Shown here: piece after piece, positions 52,502 through 61,793 of the stretch
How positions within the stretch are numbered: the stretch's first letter is position 1
Layout of the letters: each line of letters opens with the position of its first letter
Assembly: GCF_900119485.1 (NCBI RefSeq)
Contig: NZ_FPJZ01000012.1
Span: 17,962 to 81,961, forward strand
From: Thermoactinomyces sp. DSM 45891
GTDB lineage: Bacteria; Bacillota; Bacilli; Thermoactinomycetales; Thermoactinomycetaceae
Reading direction: 5' to 3'
Length of the DNA stretch: 64,000 bases
Notes under the pieces: model-generated
Told to the model about the DNA's origin: nothing
The model's database searches: none
Seen by the model: only the letters and a program-made list of their open reading frames with translations
Position numbers and translations under genes: made by a program

Positions 52502-52536
52502 AAAGTAACTGCTATAAAGAAATATAACTTCTTCAT
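52498..52536 (-). CDS. 12-residue leader mini-ORF
   Basis: ATG at 52536, four bases after an AGGAGG box, encodes MKKLYFFIAVTL and stops at a TGA overlapping the ATG of the toxin-like gene (ATGA). The toxin gene itself has no other good ribosome binding site, so translation may be coupled through this leader, or it may be the displaced original N-terminus. Confidence 0.45.
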   Translation of the reverse strand: MKKLYFFIAVTL

Positions 52537-52830
52537 AGTCCCTCCTCTTGTGTATAGATATAGTATATTTCTACATTCCAATAATTTTATAGTATGTTAT
52601 CAAGAATTAGCAATCTTCCTTTTTGATGCTTAGTGAGTATAGGTATATACGTAAGAGGAGGTAAGACAGTGGTTAAAAAATGGCTAATATAAGGGTTGTA
52701 TACGGCCTCTGTTTTACGATCTAATAATTTCACTCATGAATTAGTCAAAGTCCATGTATAAACCTTCTATTAGCTCTGGTGAGGAATCTTTATATACCAT
52801 CATCTAACTACACAACTCTCCAACAAACAC
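52537..52830. other. intergenic region upstream of the toxin-like gene
   Basis: No credible coding frame. It should contain the leftward promoter for the toxin-like operon; I see no convincing hexamers. Confidence 0.35.
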
Positions 52831-52860
52831 AAAAAAGAGCTAGTAAAAACTAGCCCTTTT
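52831..52860 (-). terminator. recQ terminator
   Basis: On the minus strand GGGCTAGT-TTTT-ACTAGCTC forms a tight hairpin followed by TTTTTT, just past the recQ stop at 52864. Confidence 0.88.
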
Positions 52861-52863
52861 CAT

Positions 52864-55026
52864 TCACTCATTTATCGAACTAACCGCTACCTGCTCTCTC
52901 GCAATAACCGCCTTAATCTGAAAATAGGTCACTTCGGCTGGCAAGGCTTCTTTGAGTGGCTTTAGTTTAGATGCGCCTAATTCTTGGACTGCTTGTAGGA
53001 TGGCTTCTTGGTACTCCTCAGGAATAATGGTATCCCAAGGAATGTCGTAGCCTTCGCTGTGACATCGAACGAGGTGATCTTCGATTGTTTTATTGGACAT
53101 GTTCCGGGAGGAAGCAATTTCTTTAATTGATTTACCGGATTGAAAGAAGTCAAAGGTGATAAGGTGGCTTTGGTTTGTATCTTTTCGCATTGATGCTTTC
53201 GATTGGATTTTCTGCTCACGTTCATCAGCAAAGGTGGATGTGATTTCTAGAATTCTAGCCCCGTATTTGGCGACTTTATGCTGTGTCATACCGACCATAG
53301 AAAGAAGTTCCTTTTCATTTAATGGAATCCGATCTGCCATAGTACGCAAGGTTGAATCGGATAAAATCATATATGGAGGGAGTTGTTCTTCATTTGAAAA
53401 GACTCTGCGAAGATCATCTAAGCGATCAAATAAGGTAGAACGCTTCGTTCGCAGTTGTCTCTCCTCTGGTATCACAGCAGTTCGAAGCGGACGAAGGTAG
53501 ACATTTAGCTCCCCTTTTAGCACTTGGGCCGCTTTTTCAGTCAATTTAATGAGCGGTAGGGAACTTGTAGCAGAGTTATAGGTTTTGATATACCCTTCTG
53601 CTTGCAACGTAAGGGCTAATAGTTGTATCTCTTTTTCCGTATAGTCTCGTAAAATCCCATATGTAGGGAGTCGATTAAACGCGAGTTCTAGCACTCTTTT
53701 CGATTTAGAACCTTTTAGCACTTTCGCAATCATAGAGAGGCCAAAACGTTCCTTCATACGACGGATACAGGAGAATAGCTTCTGAGCTTCTACAGTAAAG
53801 TCTTGCAGACTTGTCTCCATTTGAGCCAAGCAGTTATGACACTTGCCACATGCTTCTTCAGCCGGATCATCGAAGTACTGGATAATGGTGTTTTGCAAAC
53901 AGGATTGTGTAAAACAATATTGGTACATCGCATGAAGCTTACTAGACTCTAGCTTCTTACGCTCCTCGTTCATTTCGGACTGATCGATTAAATATCGCTG
54001 GGTTCTTACATCTTGTCCTTGATATAACAAGATACACTCGCTCTCTTCCCCATCACGTCCTGCACGTCCTGCTTCTTGGTAGTAGTTCTCGATATTTTTA
54101 GGCAAATTGTAGTGTATAACGTATCGTACGTTATGTTTATTGATTCCCATCCCAAAGGCATTTGTTGCTACGATAACGGAAAGTCGATCATAAGAAAATG
54201 CTTCTTGGGACTGTGCTCGTTGCCCTTCTGTCATTCCCGCATGATAGCGCCCCACAGAGTATCCGCATTCCCCTAAGTGTTGATAGAGCGCATCTACATC
54301 CTTACGTGTAGAGCAATAAATGATGCCAGATTGTTTCGGGTATCGCTTGAGATAACTTTCGATAAAGGAGACTTTATCTTGATCATGCAGGACAGAAAAA
54401 CGTAAATTCGAACGCTGGAAGCTAGTTAGTACTGTGTTTTCTACAGGGATTTGTAGGATCTCTTGGATATCTTGGCGCACTTGTGCTGTTGCGGTCGCAG
54501 TTAACGCTGAGACAATCGGTGCATTTGGTAGTTGTTGAATCATCGTACCTATACTTAGATAGCTAGGACGAAAATCATGTCCCCATTGCGAGATACAGTG
54601 AGCTTCATCGACTATTACAAGGGATACAGGTACCTTTTGCAGCATCTGTACAAAGGATTCCATTTCCAATCTCTCAGGAGCAAGATATACGAGTTTTATT
54701 TTCCCTGAGTAGATTTCTCGCATCCGTTGCTCCATCTCAACATAATCAACCGTGCTATTTAAATAAGTAGCTGGAATACCTAATTGGTTAAGAGCATCTA
54801 CCTGATCCTTCATCAGTGAGATCAAGGGAGAGATGACTAATGTAATTCCATCAAGTAACAACGCTGGTATTTGATAACAGAGTGATTTTCCGCCACCAGT
54901 AGGCATAATCCCGAGGGAAGGTTGTCCCTCTAGGATTTGGTTGATCATCTGTTCTTGTCCGTCTCTAAAGGTAGGATAGCCATATAGATCTTGTAGCAAT
55001 CTCTCAGCTTTTTCTATTAACTTCAT
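52864..55026 (-). CDS. recQ: ATP-dependent DNA helicase RecQ
   Basis: 720 residues from the ATG at 55026 (GGTGG box seven bases away; an upstream ATG at 55032 is too close to it). Superfamily 2 motifs: Walker A PTGGGKSLCYQIPAL (~42), DEAH in VIVDEAHCISQWGHDFR (~135), and motif VI QEAGRAGRDG (~325). Then a zinc-binding region with CGKCHNC (~395), a winged helix and an HRDC domain (~515-600). A C-terminal extension (helix-turn-helix like SGKSIKEIASSRNMSNKTIEDHL) is common in Bacillales RecQ. It unwinds DNA in recombination repair. Confidence 0.95.
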   Translation of the reverse strand: MKLIEKAERLLQDLYGYPTFRDGQEQMINQILEGQPSLGIMPTGGGKSLCYQIPALLLDGITLVISPLISLMKDQVDALNQLGIPATYLNSTVDYVEMEQRMREIYSGKIKLVYLAPERLEMESFVQMLQKVPVSLVIVDEAHCISQWGHDFRPSYLSIGTMIQQLPNAPIVSALTATATAQVRQDIQEILQIPVENTVLTSFQRSNLRFSVLHDQDKVSFIESYLKRYPKQSGIIYCSTRKDVDALYQHLGECGYSVGRYHAGMTEGQRAQSQEAFSYDRLSVIVATNAFGMGINKHNVRYVIHYNLPKNIENYYQEAGRAGRDGEESECILLYQGQDVRTQRYLIDQSEMNEERKKLESSKLHAMYQYCFTQSCLQNTIIQYFDDPAEEACGKCHNCLAQMETSLQDFTVEAQKLFSCIRRMKERFGLSMIAKVLKGSKSKRVLELAFNRLPTYGILRDYTEKEIQLLALTLQAEGYIKTYNSATSSLPLIKLTEKAAQVLKGELNVYLRPLRTAVIPEERQLRTKRSTLFDRLDDLRRVFSNEEQLPPYMILSDSTLRTMADRIPLNEKELLSMVGMTQHKVAKYGARILEITSTFADEREQKIQSKASMRKDTNQSHLITFDFFQSGKSIKEIASSRNMSNKTIEDHLVRCHSEGYDIPWDTIIPEEYQEAILQAVQELGASKLKPLKEALPAEVTYFQIKAVIAREQVAVSSINE

Positions 55027-55230
55027 CTTCATCCACCTATTCGCTTTCGTTGTTATCATCATAGCGAATTTTAAGGGATTGGACGAGAGTAAATATTATT
55101 TTTCCCCTTATATAGCAATTAGATGAAAACGAAAAACATAATCAAACCATTAATAAATACTTACATACTAATAAATAATATATTACATAAACAAAGTGGT
55201 TCATTTATTATAAAAACTAATATTTGTTTA

Positions 55231-55259
55231 TTGAAACCGATTTCATCTACATATATAGT
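55231..55259 (+). promoter_or_regulatory. sigma-A promoter overlapped by a cre box
   Basis: TTGAAA (55231-55236), 17 bases, then TATAGT (55254-55259). A perfect match to the CcpA cre consensus TGWAANCGNTNWCA lies at 55232-55245, covering the -35 and the spacer. Bound CcpA would block polymerase, so the beta-glucoside operon should be repressed when a preferred sugar is present. Confidence 0.8.
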
Positions 55260-55305
55260 TGAACTAAATATTAGTACAGCTAAATATTAAATAAGGAGAC
55301 TAACA

Positions 55306-57207
55306 ATGAAATATGATCAACTAGCAAAAGACATTTTACAAAATGTTGGTGGCAAAGAAAACGTTAACAGTTTAGCTCATTGTGTAACTCGTTTACGCTT
55401 TCAGTTGAAAGATGAGAGTAAAGCGAATGCGGAGGTACTAAAAAGCATGGATGGCGTGATCACGGTTATGCAAAGCGGTGGCCAGTATCAAGTCGTCATC
55501 GGAAACCATGTACCTGATGTATACAAAGCTGTAGTATACGTAGGAGGATTAGACGCTCAAACTCCTGTGAATACGAAGGAGGGCGAAAAAAAACAGGGCC
55601 TCTTTAATCGCATTATTGATATTTTCTCTAGCATTTTCACACCCATTCTCGGTGTTTTAGCAGCTACGGGGATGATCAAAGGATTTAATGAATTATTTGT
55701 AACACTGGAATGGTTCACACGTGAGTCAGGAACGTACCAGATATTAAACGCTGTTGGGGATTCACTCTTTTATTTCTTCCCCATCTTTCTTGGCTATACA
55801 GTAAGTAAAAAATTTGGGGGCAATCCTTTTATAGGGATGGCGATTGGAGCGGCGCTGGTTTATCCAGCTCTATCCGGTATATCAGGGGGTAAGCCACTTT
55901 ATACCTTATTTACTGGAATGATGTTTGAATCGCCTATTCATATTACATTCTTAGGCATTCCTGTGATTTTAATGAGCTATGCATCGTCCGTGATCCCAAT
56001 TATCTTTGCCGCTTCTTTTGGAGCAAAGGTAGAAAAAGGGCTGAACAGAGTTATTCCTGATGTAGTAAAAGCATTCTTAGTTCCCTTTTTAACATTACTA
56101 ATCGTGGTGCCCCTTACCTTCCTGATTATAGGACCGATTACTACGTGGGGAGGTCAGCTATTAGGACAAGCCACACTCTGGGTTTATCACTTAAGCCCTC
56201 TCGTCGCCGGTTTACTCCTTGGTGGCTTCTGGCAGGTCTTTGTCATTTTCGGTCTTCATTGGGGCATTATTCCAATTGGCATGAATAACATTGCGGTGAA
56301 TCATATGGACCCAATCCAGCCCTTGGCCTTTAGTGCAGCCTTTGCGCAAATTGGTGTTGTACTCGCAGTCTGGCTTAAAACATCAGATAAAAAGATCAAG
56401 ACCCTCGGGATTCCAGCCTTTATTTCAGGGGTTTTCGGGGTAACTGAGCCTGCCATTTATGGAATTACACTTCCTTTGAAAAAGCCATTTATCATCAGTT
56501 GTATTGCGGCTGGTATAGGCGGAGCGATTTCGGGTGTATTTGGCTCCGTCAACTACATGGTGGGAGGTCTTGGGATCTTTGAACTTCCCGTCTACGTTAG
56601 TCCGAAAGATGGGATTACGGCAGGATTTTGGGGCGCTATCATTGCCATGACCGTTGCCTTTATCCTTGGATTTATCCTTACTTCTTTGCTCGGTTTTAAG
56701 GAAACTACGAAAAATGAGGAAGGCAAGAATGAAGAGAAAGATAAAAAAACTTCTGGATTAGAGCTATTTAGTCCTCTAAACGGCGAAGTAAAACTTCTAT
56801 CAAATATAAAAGATGCCGCCTTTGCATCAGGTGCTCTCGGCAAAGGAGTTGCTATTGAACCTTCAGAAGGCAAGCTATTTGCACCGGTATCTGGCACCGT
56901 TTCCGCTCTCTTTCCTACTCATCATGCAATCGGGATTACTACAGACGATGGGGCAGAAATCTTAATCCATATTGGAATGGACACAGTACAGTTGAACGGT
57001 GCGTTTTTCACTCCTCATGTTAAGCAAGATTCGCGTGTCGAGGCGGGACAACCATTAATTGATTTTGACATAGAAGAGATTAGAAAAGCAGGGTTTGCTT
57101 TGACAACTCCAATCGTGATTTCGAATCAAGATCAATTCACTATCACAACAATCAATGAACAACGGGTTCATGTGGGTGATCATTTGATGAGATGGGAGAG
57201 AAGATAA
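55306..57207 (+). CDS. beta-glucoside PTS permease EIIBCA
   Basis: 633 residues, the usual three-domain order. EIIB at 1-~90 has its phosphorylation cysteine at 26 (SLAHCVTRLRF). EIIC (~105-460) has about ten membrane segments (e.g. GGFWQVFVIFGLHWGIIPIG, with GVTEPAIYGI). EIIA (~480-630) has the active His in ILIHIGMDTVQLNG. It takes up and phosphorylates beta-glucosides such as salicin, arbutin or cellobiose. AAGGAG precedes the ATG. The next gene, one base on, is the matching 6-phospho-beta-glucosidase. No LicT/BglG antiterminator gene is present; regulation appears to be by CcpA. Confidence 0.92.
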   Translation: MKYDQLAKDILQNVGGKENVNSLAHCVTRLRFQLKDESKANAEVLKSMDGVITVMQSGGQYQVVIGNHVPDVYKAVVYVGGLDAQTPVNTKEGEKKQGLFNRIIDIFSSIFTPILGVLAATGMIKGFNELFVTLEWFTRESGTYQILNAVGDSLFYFFPIFLGYTVSKKFGGNPFIGMAIGAALVYPALSGISGGKPLYTLFTGMMFESPIHITFLGIPVILMSYASSVIPIIFAASFGAKVEKGLNRVIPDVVKAFLVPFLTLLIVVPLTFLIIGPITTWGGQLLGQATLWVYHLSPLVAGLLLGGFWQVFVIFGLHWGIIPIGMNNIAVNHMDPIQPLAFSAAFAQIGVVLAVWLKTSDKKIKTLGIPAFISGVFGVTEPAIYGITLPLKKPFIISCIAAGIGGAISGVFGSVNYMVGGLGIFELPVYVSPKDGITAGFWGAIIAMTVAFILGFILTSLLGFKETTKNEEGKNEEKDKKTSGLELFSPLNGEVKLLSNIKDAAFASGALGKGVAIEPSEGKLFAPVSGTVSALFPTHHAIGITTDDGAEILIHIGMDTVQLNGAFFTPHVKQDSRVEAGQPLIDFDIEEIRKAGFALTTPIVISNQDQFTITTINEQRVHVGDHLMRWERR

Positions 57208-57208
57208 C

Positions 57209-58642
57209 ATGAATCGTTTTCCAAAAGGATTCCTATGGGGTGGAGCCATTGCGGCCAATCAAGCCGATGGGGCATATCTAGCGGATGGAAAAGGCCTAAC
57301 CATCGTTGACCTTCTCCCTACTGGTGAAAAACGTTGGCCTATTATGGATGGCGGACTAAAGTCTTTCACACCTGAGCCGGGAGAGTTTTATCCATCTCAC
57401 GATGCAATCGATTTCTATCACCAATATAAAGAAGATATCGCTCTTTTTGCAGAAATGGGCTTTAAAGCACTTCGCATCTCCATCTCTTGGGCACGTATTT
57501 TTCCAAATGGCAATGATGAGAAGCCAAATGAAGGTGGCTTACGATTTTATGATCAATTATTCGATGAACTCCTGCATCACGGCATCGAACCGATCGTCAC
57601 TCTTGCCCATTTTGATGTACCGATTCACCTTGTAGAAACATACGGAGGTTGGAGAGATCGGAAGCTGGTCTATCTCTTTGAAACTTATTCGAAGACCCTC
57701 TTTACCCGCTACAAAGAGAAAGTAAAATACTGGATGACCTTCAACGAGATAAACATGCTCCTACATGCACCATTCCTCGGTGCGGGCCTAGTATTTCAAG
57801 AGGGAGAAAATCGAACACAGATTCAATACCAAGCCGCGCACCATCAGCTCGTAGCAAGCGCATTAGCTGTAAAAGCATGCCACGAAACCATTCACGGGGC
57901 CCAGATCGGGTGCATGCTCGCTGCTGGAACGGTTTATCCGTATTCCTGCAATCCAGACGATGTATTCCATGCGATGGAAAAAGATCGTGAATCCTTCTTC
58001 TTCATCGACATCCAGTCAAGAGGGGAATATCCTGGGTATGCGAAGCGTTTCTTCCAAGACCATCAGATAACGATTGAGATGGAAGAAGGTGATGAGGAAA
58101 TGTTAAAGAAACATACAGTGGATTATATCGGATTTAGCTACTACTCTAGTCAAGTAACGAGCACCGACCCAGAAATCCATAAAAACACCACGGGTGGTAA
58201 TATTTTTACCTCGATTGACAACCCTTACTTAGAAAAATCTGAATGGGGATGGATCATCGACTCCAAAGGCCTACGGATCACGGCCAATCAACTGTATGAT
58301 CGCTATCAAAAGCCATTATTCGTAGTCGAGAATGGTTTAGGAGCCATAGACGAAGTAACCCCTGAGGGGGAAATACACGATGATTATCGGATCAACTACC
58401 TACAATCTCACATCAAAGAAATGGCCGAAGCGATAAAAGACGGCGTAAATATTATCGGCTACACTAGCTGGGGACCCATTGATATCGTCAGTGCCTCCAC
58501 AGGTGAGATGAAGAAACGATACGGCTACATCTACGTTGATCGAGACAATAGTGGAAACGGTACCCTAAAAAGAGTTCGTAAGAAAAGTTTCTACTGGTAC
58601 AAACAAGTAATCAAAACCAATGGCGAAAATCTTAATTCATAA
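57209..58642 (+). CDS. 6-phospho-beta-glucosidase, GH1
   Basis: 477 residues, full-length glycoside hydrolase family 1. The start is FPKGFLWGGAIAANQADGA. Acid/base Glu is in WMTFNEINMLLHAP (~180), and nucleophile Glu in FVVENGLGAIDEV (~378). The C-terminal KKRYGYIYVDRDNSGNGTL is typical of the phospho-beta-glucosidase branch. It hydrolyses the phosphorylated disaccharide or aglycone glucoside imported by the PTS, yielding glucose 6-phosphate. The ATG follows the PTS stop by one base. Confidence 0.94.
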   Translation: MNRFPKGFLWGGAIAANQADGAYLADGKGLTIVDLLPTGEKRWPIMDGGLKSFTPEPGEFYPSHDAIDFYHQYKEDIALFAEMGFKALRISISWARIFPNGNDEKPNEGGLRFYDQLFDELLHHGIEPIVTLAHFDVPIHLVETYGGWRDRKLVYLFETYSKTLFTRYKEKVKYWMTFNEINMLLHAPFLGAGLVFQEGENRTQIQYQAAHHQLVASALAVKACHETIHGAQIGCMLAAGTVYPYSCNPDDVFHAMEKDRESFFFIDIQSRGEYPGYAKRFFQDHQITIEMEEGDEEMLKKHTVDYIGFSYYSSQVTSTDPEIHKNTTGGNIFTSIDNPYLEKSEWGWIIDSKGLRITANQLYDRYQKPLFVVENGLGAIDEVTPEGEIHDDYRINYLQSHIKEMAEAIKDGVNIIGYTSWGPIDIVSASTGEMKKRYGYIYVDRDNSGNGTLKRVRKKSFYWYKQVIKTNGENLNS

Positions 58643-58664
58643 CATTGCACTGTAAAGGAACAGA

Positions 58665-58700
58665 AGCTATCCCAAGTAACATGCATTACTTGGGATAGCT
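58665..58700 (+). terminator. terminator of the beta-glucoside operon
   Basis: AGCTATCCCAAGTAA (58665-58679) and TTACTTGGGATAGCT (58686-58700) form a perfect 15-base stem with a six-base loop, followed by CTCTTTTGTT. Confidence 0.92.
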
Positions 58701-58705
58701 CTCTT

Positions 58706-59182
58706 TTGTTACCCATTCCCAAAGTGAAAGGAGTGCTCCCTATTAAAATCAGAAACTCGGTTAAAGTCGTCCTCATTTACAAAGAATCGCTGCTAGTCAC
58801 AACCTATGAAGATCAAGACGGGATCTATCACCTACTTCCAGGTGGAGGACAGCGTGCTGGAGAAACCCTAGATCAAACTTTGATACGAGAGTGCCTTGAA
58901 GAGACTGGGGTCAAAATCAAGATTGGCGATCTCCTATTCGTACGGGAGTGCTTTATGGACCCTGATGTTCATCGAGTTGAATTTATGTATATAGGCACTC
59001 CCATGTCCAGCCAGACAGGCTCTCCTATTTTAACTATGGACTACAAACAAATAGGCGTTTCATGGCTACCCATAGACGATTTAGAGAACCATCCATTATT
59101 CCCAATTGGACTCAGAAAACGTATTCTAGCATTTCACAACGGAGACTCCCATTCCCCTATCTATTTAGGCGAGATCAAGTAA
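58706..59182 (+). CDS. Nudix hydrolase
   Basis: Up to 158 residues. The Nudix box is complete: GGQRAGETLDQTLIRECLEE followed by TGV, with the REXXEE core. The likely substrate is a nucleoside diphosphate derivative or a damaged nucleotide. The start is unclear: TTG at 58706 lies at the terminator edge, while an AAAGGAG box at about 58727 would best serve a start near 58740, where the codons are GTG then ATT, so initiation from a non-standard codon is possible. It has the same direction as the beta-glucoside operon but is separated by its terminator. Confidence 0.8.
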   Translation: MLPIPKVKGVLPIKIRNSVKVVLIYKESLLVTTYEDQDGIYHLLPGGGQRAGETLDQTLIRECLEETGVKIKIGDLLFVRECFMDPDVHRVEFMYIGTPMSSQTGSPILTMDYKQIGVSWLPIDDLENHPLFPIGLRKRILAFHNGDSHSPIYLGEIK

Positions 59183-59198
59183 ACCTGATTCTCGCCAA

Positions 59199-60185
59199 TC
59201 ATGATGAAACTTGCTCTGAACTAGAACGCAAAACACGCCCAGTCTCCATCTCATCTAACACATACATTTCACCTAACTCGCGAATCACCACACAATCCTC
59301 CTTCTTACTAGCCTGCGCAGCATCTAACAATCGTTCGAGAGGCTCCTCTACTGGTTCAAACGATAAGACAAACGTATTCCAATGAATCGGAACTAGCTTC
59401 TTCGCACCTGAGTCGACAAACATCTTCCACGCTTGTTCTGGTGTACAATGATTTACTTGAAACGATGCTGGCTCATAAGCCCCAATCGGCATAAAGGCGA
59501 GGTCGATTTCGCCCCATCTCGGTAACTCCTTACATACATCTGTATAAGCTGTATCACCCGGATAAAATATCTTCTTATCTCGATAACTAAGAAGAAATCC
59601 CGTATACCCCTGATTCCGACTCCATGGATATCTCTTCCCCCAATGAACTACAGGAATTGCTTGGATCACAAGGCCATTAGACAGAACCATGTTATCCCAT
59701 TCCCCATCTAATTCTCGAACTTCCTTTGCCCCTAGCTTTTGAAGTAAGCGAGATATGCCGGAAGCTGCAATAATTACCGTTTCAGGAGTAACAACTTTTC
59801 GTAATGATGACAGATCCAGGTGATCCATATGTGCATGCGACATAAGCACCACATCGACAGTCCCGATGCTCTCTACATCTATCGCAGGACTTGTATGACG
59901 CCTAGGCCCCATCTTCCAATTATCTCCCCAACCTAGAGGGATCCCAATCCGCTCCGTTAAAACAGGGTCCGTTATGATTCGAATCCCATAAAACTGAATT
60001 AGTACCGTAGAATGACCAATCCATCCAACCGTCACACGCTCTTGATCCCACTGAGTTGGGTCGATTCGCTTAGGCGGTACTTGATAAGGTGGATTCGGCA
60101 TTTGCGACATTTTATAAAATAGAAATCCTACTACGAGCAGGATGAGGGTAACCACGCAAAATAAGAAGGTAAACAATATACCCAT
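59199..60185 (-). CDS. MBL-fold metal-dependent hydrolase, NAPE-PLD-like
   Basis: 328 residues. One N-terminal membrane segment (~4-27) anchors the protein. The metallo-beta-lactamase domain has HAHMDHLD (~115), VVHWGKRYPW (~180), FYPGDTAYTD (~210) and PIHWNTF (~268) as metal ligands. The YNxPxY-like stretch and GHSTVLIQFYGIRIITDPVL match the NAPE-hydrolysing phospholipase D/UlaG-like group. In bacteria the substrate is usually unknown. Confidence 0.85.
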   Translation of the reverse strand: MGILFTFLFCVVTLILLVVGFLFYKMSQMPNPPYQVPPKRIDPTQWDQERVTVGWIGHSTVLIQFYGIRIITDPVLTERIGIPLGWGDNWKMGPRRHTSPAIDVESIGTVDVVLMSHAHMDHLDLSSLRKVVTPETVIIAASGISRLLQKLGAKEVRELDGEWDNMVLSNGLVIQAIPVVHWGKRYPWSRNQGYTGFLLSYRDKKIFYPGDTAYTDVCKELPRWGEIDLAFMPIGAYEPASFQVNHCTPEQAWKMFVDSGAKKLVPIHWNTFVLSFEPVEEPLERLLDAAQASKKEDCVVIRELGEMYVLDEMETGRVLRSSSEQVSS

Positions 60186-60510
60186 CTAAGCTCACTCCTT
60201 TTACCTTGTTTCTTTACTATAACGGACCTGCATTAAACAATCACATCAAAAAGGTTAAGTCTTTGTTAGCAAGTCATCCTATTATCTATTCTCATTTTGA
60301 CAAAAATGATAGCGAATCATACGTAAATCATCATGTTTGATATGCGCTACTGGGCAGATATCCTAACTACAGGCTAAATTCCTTGGTATCTCCACTCTAT
60401 TAGACAAATGCCTTTTAATTGGGCCAGTCTCCCCACTCCTTTCTGGGACCATACCCAGCCTACGGGCATACACATAGTAGAAAATAAGCATCTAATCAGG
60501 AGGAATGAAC
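60186..60510. other. intergenic region upstream of the putative spore gene
   Basis: 325 bases with no credible coding frame. It should carry the promoter for the small gene at 60511. I cannot identify the sigma-factor class by eye. Confidence 0.35.
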
Positions 60511-60816
60511 ATGTCTCAAGCGAATATCCCTAATATTTCCCCGAATATTACCATTACCAGAGATGACGCAATCAACTTACTCTTGTCTTCGATTGCACTT
60601 GAAGAATTAGGCCTAAGCCACATTATTAATGCGGAGGGCGAAAAACTTCAGTACGTCTTAGGAACCCTACCCGGGTTTACTCCCCCAGTACAACCATCAA
60701 TTTCGGATTTACTTCTCATAAATTCCAGTGTCCGTGAAACCATTCGTGAGATTAGAAAGAAAGAATGGATCTTAAACGAGAAATTAGAAACCGTTTTAGA
60801 AGCAGACAATACTTAG
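60511..60816 (+). CDS. small putative spore-surface protein
   Basis: 101 residues from the ATG at 60511, which lies seven bases after AGGAGG; an ATG at 60505 is too close to the box. The segment NLLLSSIALEELGLSHIINA followed by EGEKLQYVLGTLPG is one I associate with a widespread family of small Bacillales proteins linked to spore surface and collagen-like exosporium proteins. The second half has a helical RETIREIRKKEWILNEKLE stretch. Exact function unknown; the spore link rests on memory of similar proteins. Confidence 0.6.
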   Translation: MSQANIPNISPNITITRDDAINLLLSSIALEELGLSHIINAEGEKLQYVLGTLPGFTPPVQPSISDLLLINSSVRETIREIRKKEWILNEKLETVLEADNT

Positions 60817-60842
60817 GCTGTAATAATTTCATATATAACAAA

Positions 60843-60883
60843 AAACACATGCCTGATAGCTACGCGCTATCAGGCATGTGTTT
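60843..60883. terminator. strong bidirectional terminator
   Basis: AAACACATGCCTGATAGC (60843-60860) pairs perfectly with GCTATCAGGCATGTGTTT (60866-60883), a five-base loop between. It ends the small putative spore gene. Confidence 0.92.
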
Positions 60884-60963
60884 GAAATAGATCGCTTATT
60901 ACTCCACCAGAGCCTAAAAACAGTTATCCCACATAATCCTCATGATTACATTTTAGATAAAGT

Positions 60964-60998
60964 AAAGAAAGATCAGGCAAGGTATCCTGATCTTCTTT
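60964..60998 (-). terminator. terminator of the small secreted-protein gene
   Basis: AAAGAAAGATCAGG and CCTGATCTTCTTT arms with an eight-base loop. On the minus strand it is followed by A/T-rich sequence, 30 bases after the stop at 61029. Confidence 0.65.
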
Positions 60999-61028
60999 AT
61001 TTCTCCAAGATTGAATGAAGCAAATATA

Positions 61029-61421
61029 CTATTCTCCAAAAAATCCAATAGATCCAGTAGCGTTACATCCAAGCTGCGTTTGACAAATCAACTGCAAAGA
61101 ATAATCACCTTTTTCAAAGCGCTTAGAAAAAGTCTTATTTCCATTGGGAGCAATATAACCATTAGCAACCACTTTCGTATTCCCTAGACCATCTGCCTTG
61201 AGGACATTATATTGAATTTCTTCATGGCCCTGAGATTGATTATTGATCATTACGGTCAATTGTCGATTTTGGTTGCTGAGTACAGTAACATACTTTGATG
61301 TTGCACTGGATTGAACCTCAGAAAGATTAACCTCTTGTACGCGTTCTCCATGAGCAAATACAACAGAAGTACTTAATGCAACCACAGCAGTTGAAACGAG
61401 AGAAGCAATTTTCATTTTCAT
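61029..61421 (-). CDS. small secreted protein, unknown
   Basis: 130 residues with a clear signal peptide (KIASLVSTAVVALSTSVVFA, cleavage near residue 23). The mature part is beta-rich and polar (YVTVLSNQNRQLTVMINNQS) and has two cysteines in LICQTQLGCNATG that could form a disulfide. It looks like a small beta-sandwich. No family is recognised. It stands alone. Confidence 0.7.
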   Translation of the reverse strand: MKMKIASLVSTAVVALSTSVVFAHGERVQEVNLSEVQSSATSKYVTVLSNQNRQLTVMINNQSQGHEEIQYNVLKADGLGNTKVVANGYIAPNGNKTFSKRFEKGDYSLQLICQTQLGCNATGSIGFFGE

Positions 61422-61793
61422 TTATCATTTCCCCTTAGGTATATTAAACTACCCATTCATAATACTACCTAAATATTATTTTTTATATAAATATTTTTAA
61501 ATACTTAAAAATATAATGGTAAAATAAAAAACTTTGTGAACAAATTGACCGAAAAGAACAAATTAAACAAAACATACCTCAATATGTATTCCACAGTCAG
61601 TTTAACGTGATTAAGAGGTATTTATATTGACGAACAAATATGATCGTGCGATCAAAATCTTCTCTACGTTTGTGTATAAGTTTCATTCCCATTACAATAG
61701 AATCACCGTATCTATTCTTTCATTAACAATAATTTTGTTTCATAAATAGTTTGTTTCCTTTTAGCAAGAATATAGATAACAAATCCACAAGAG
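61422..61793. other. AT-rich intergenic region
   Basis: About 370 bases between divergent genes, with long A/T runs near 61470-61540. No coding frame seen; it should contain promoters for both neighbours. Confidence 0.4.
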
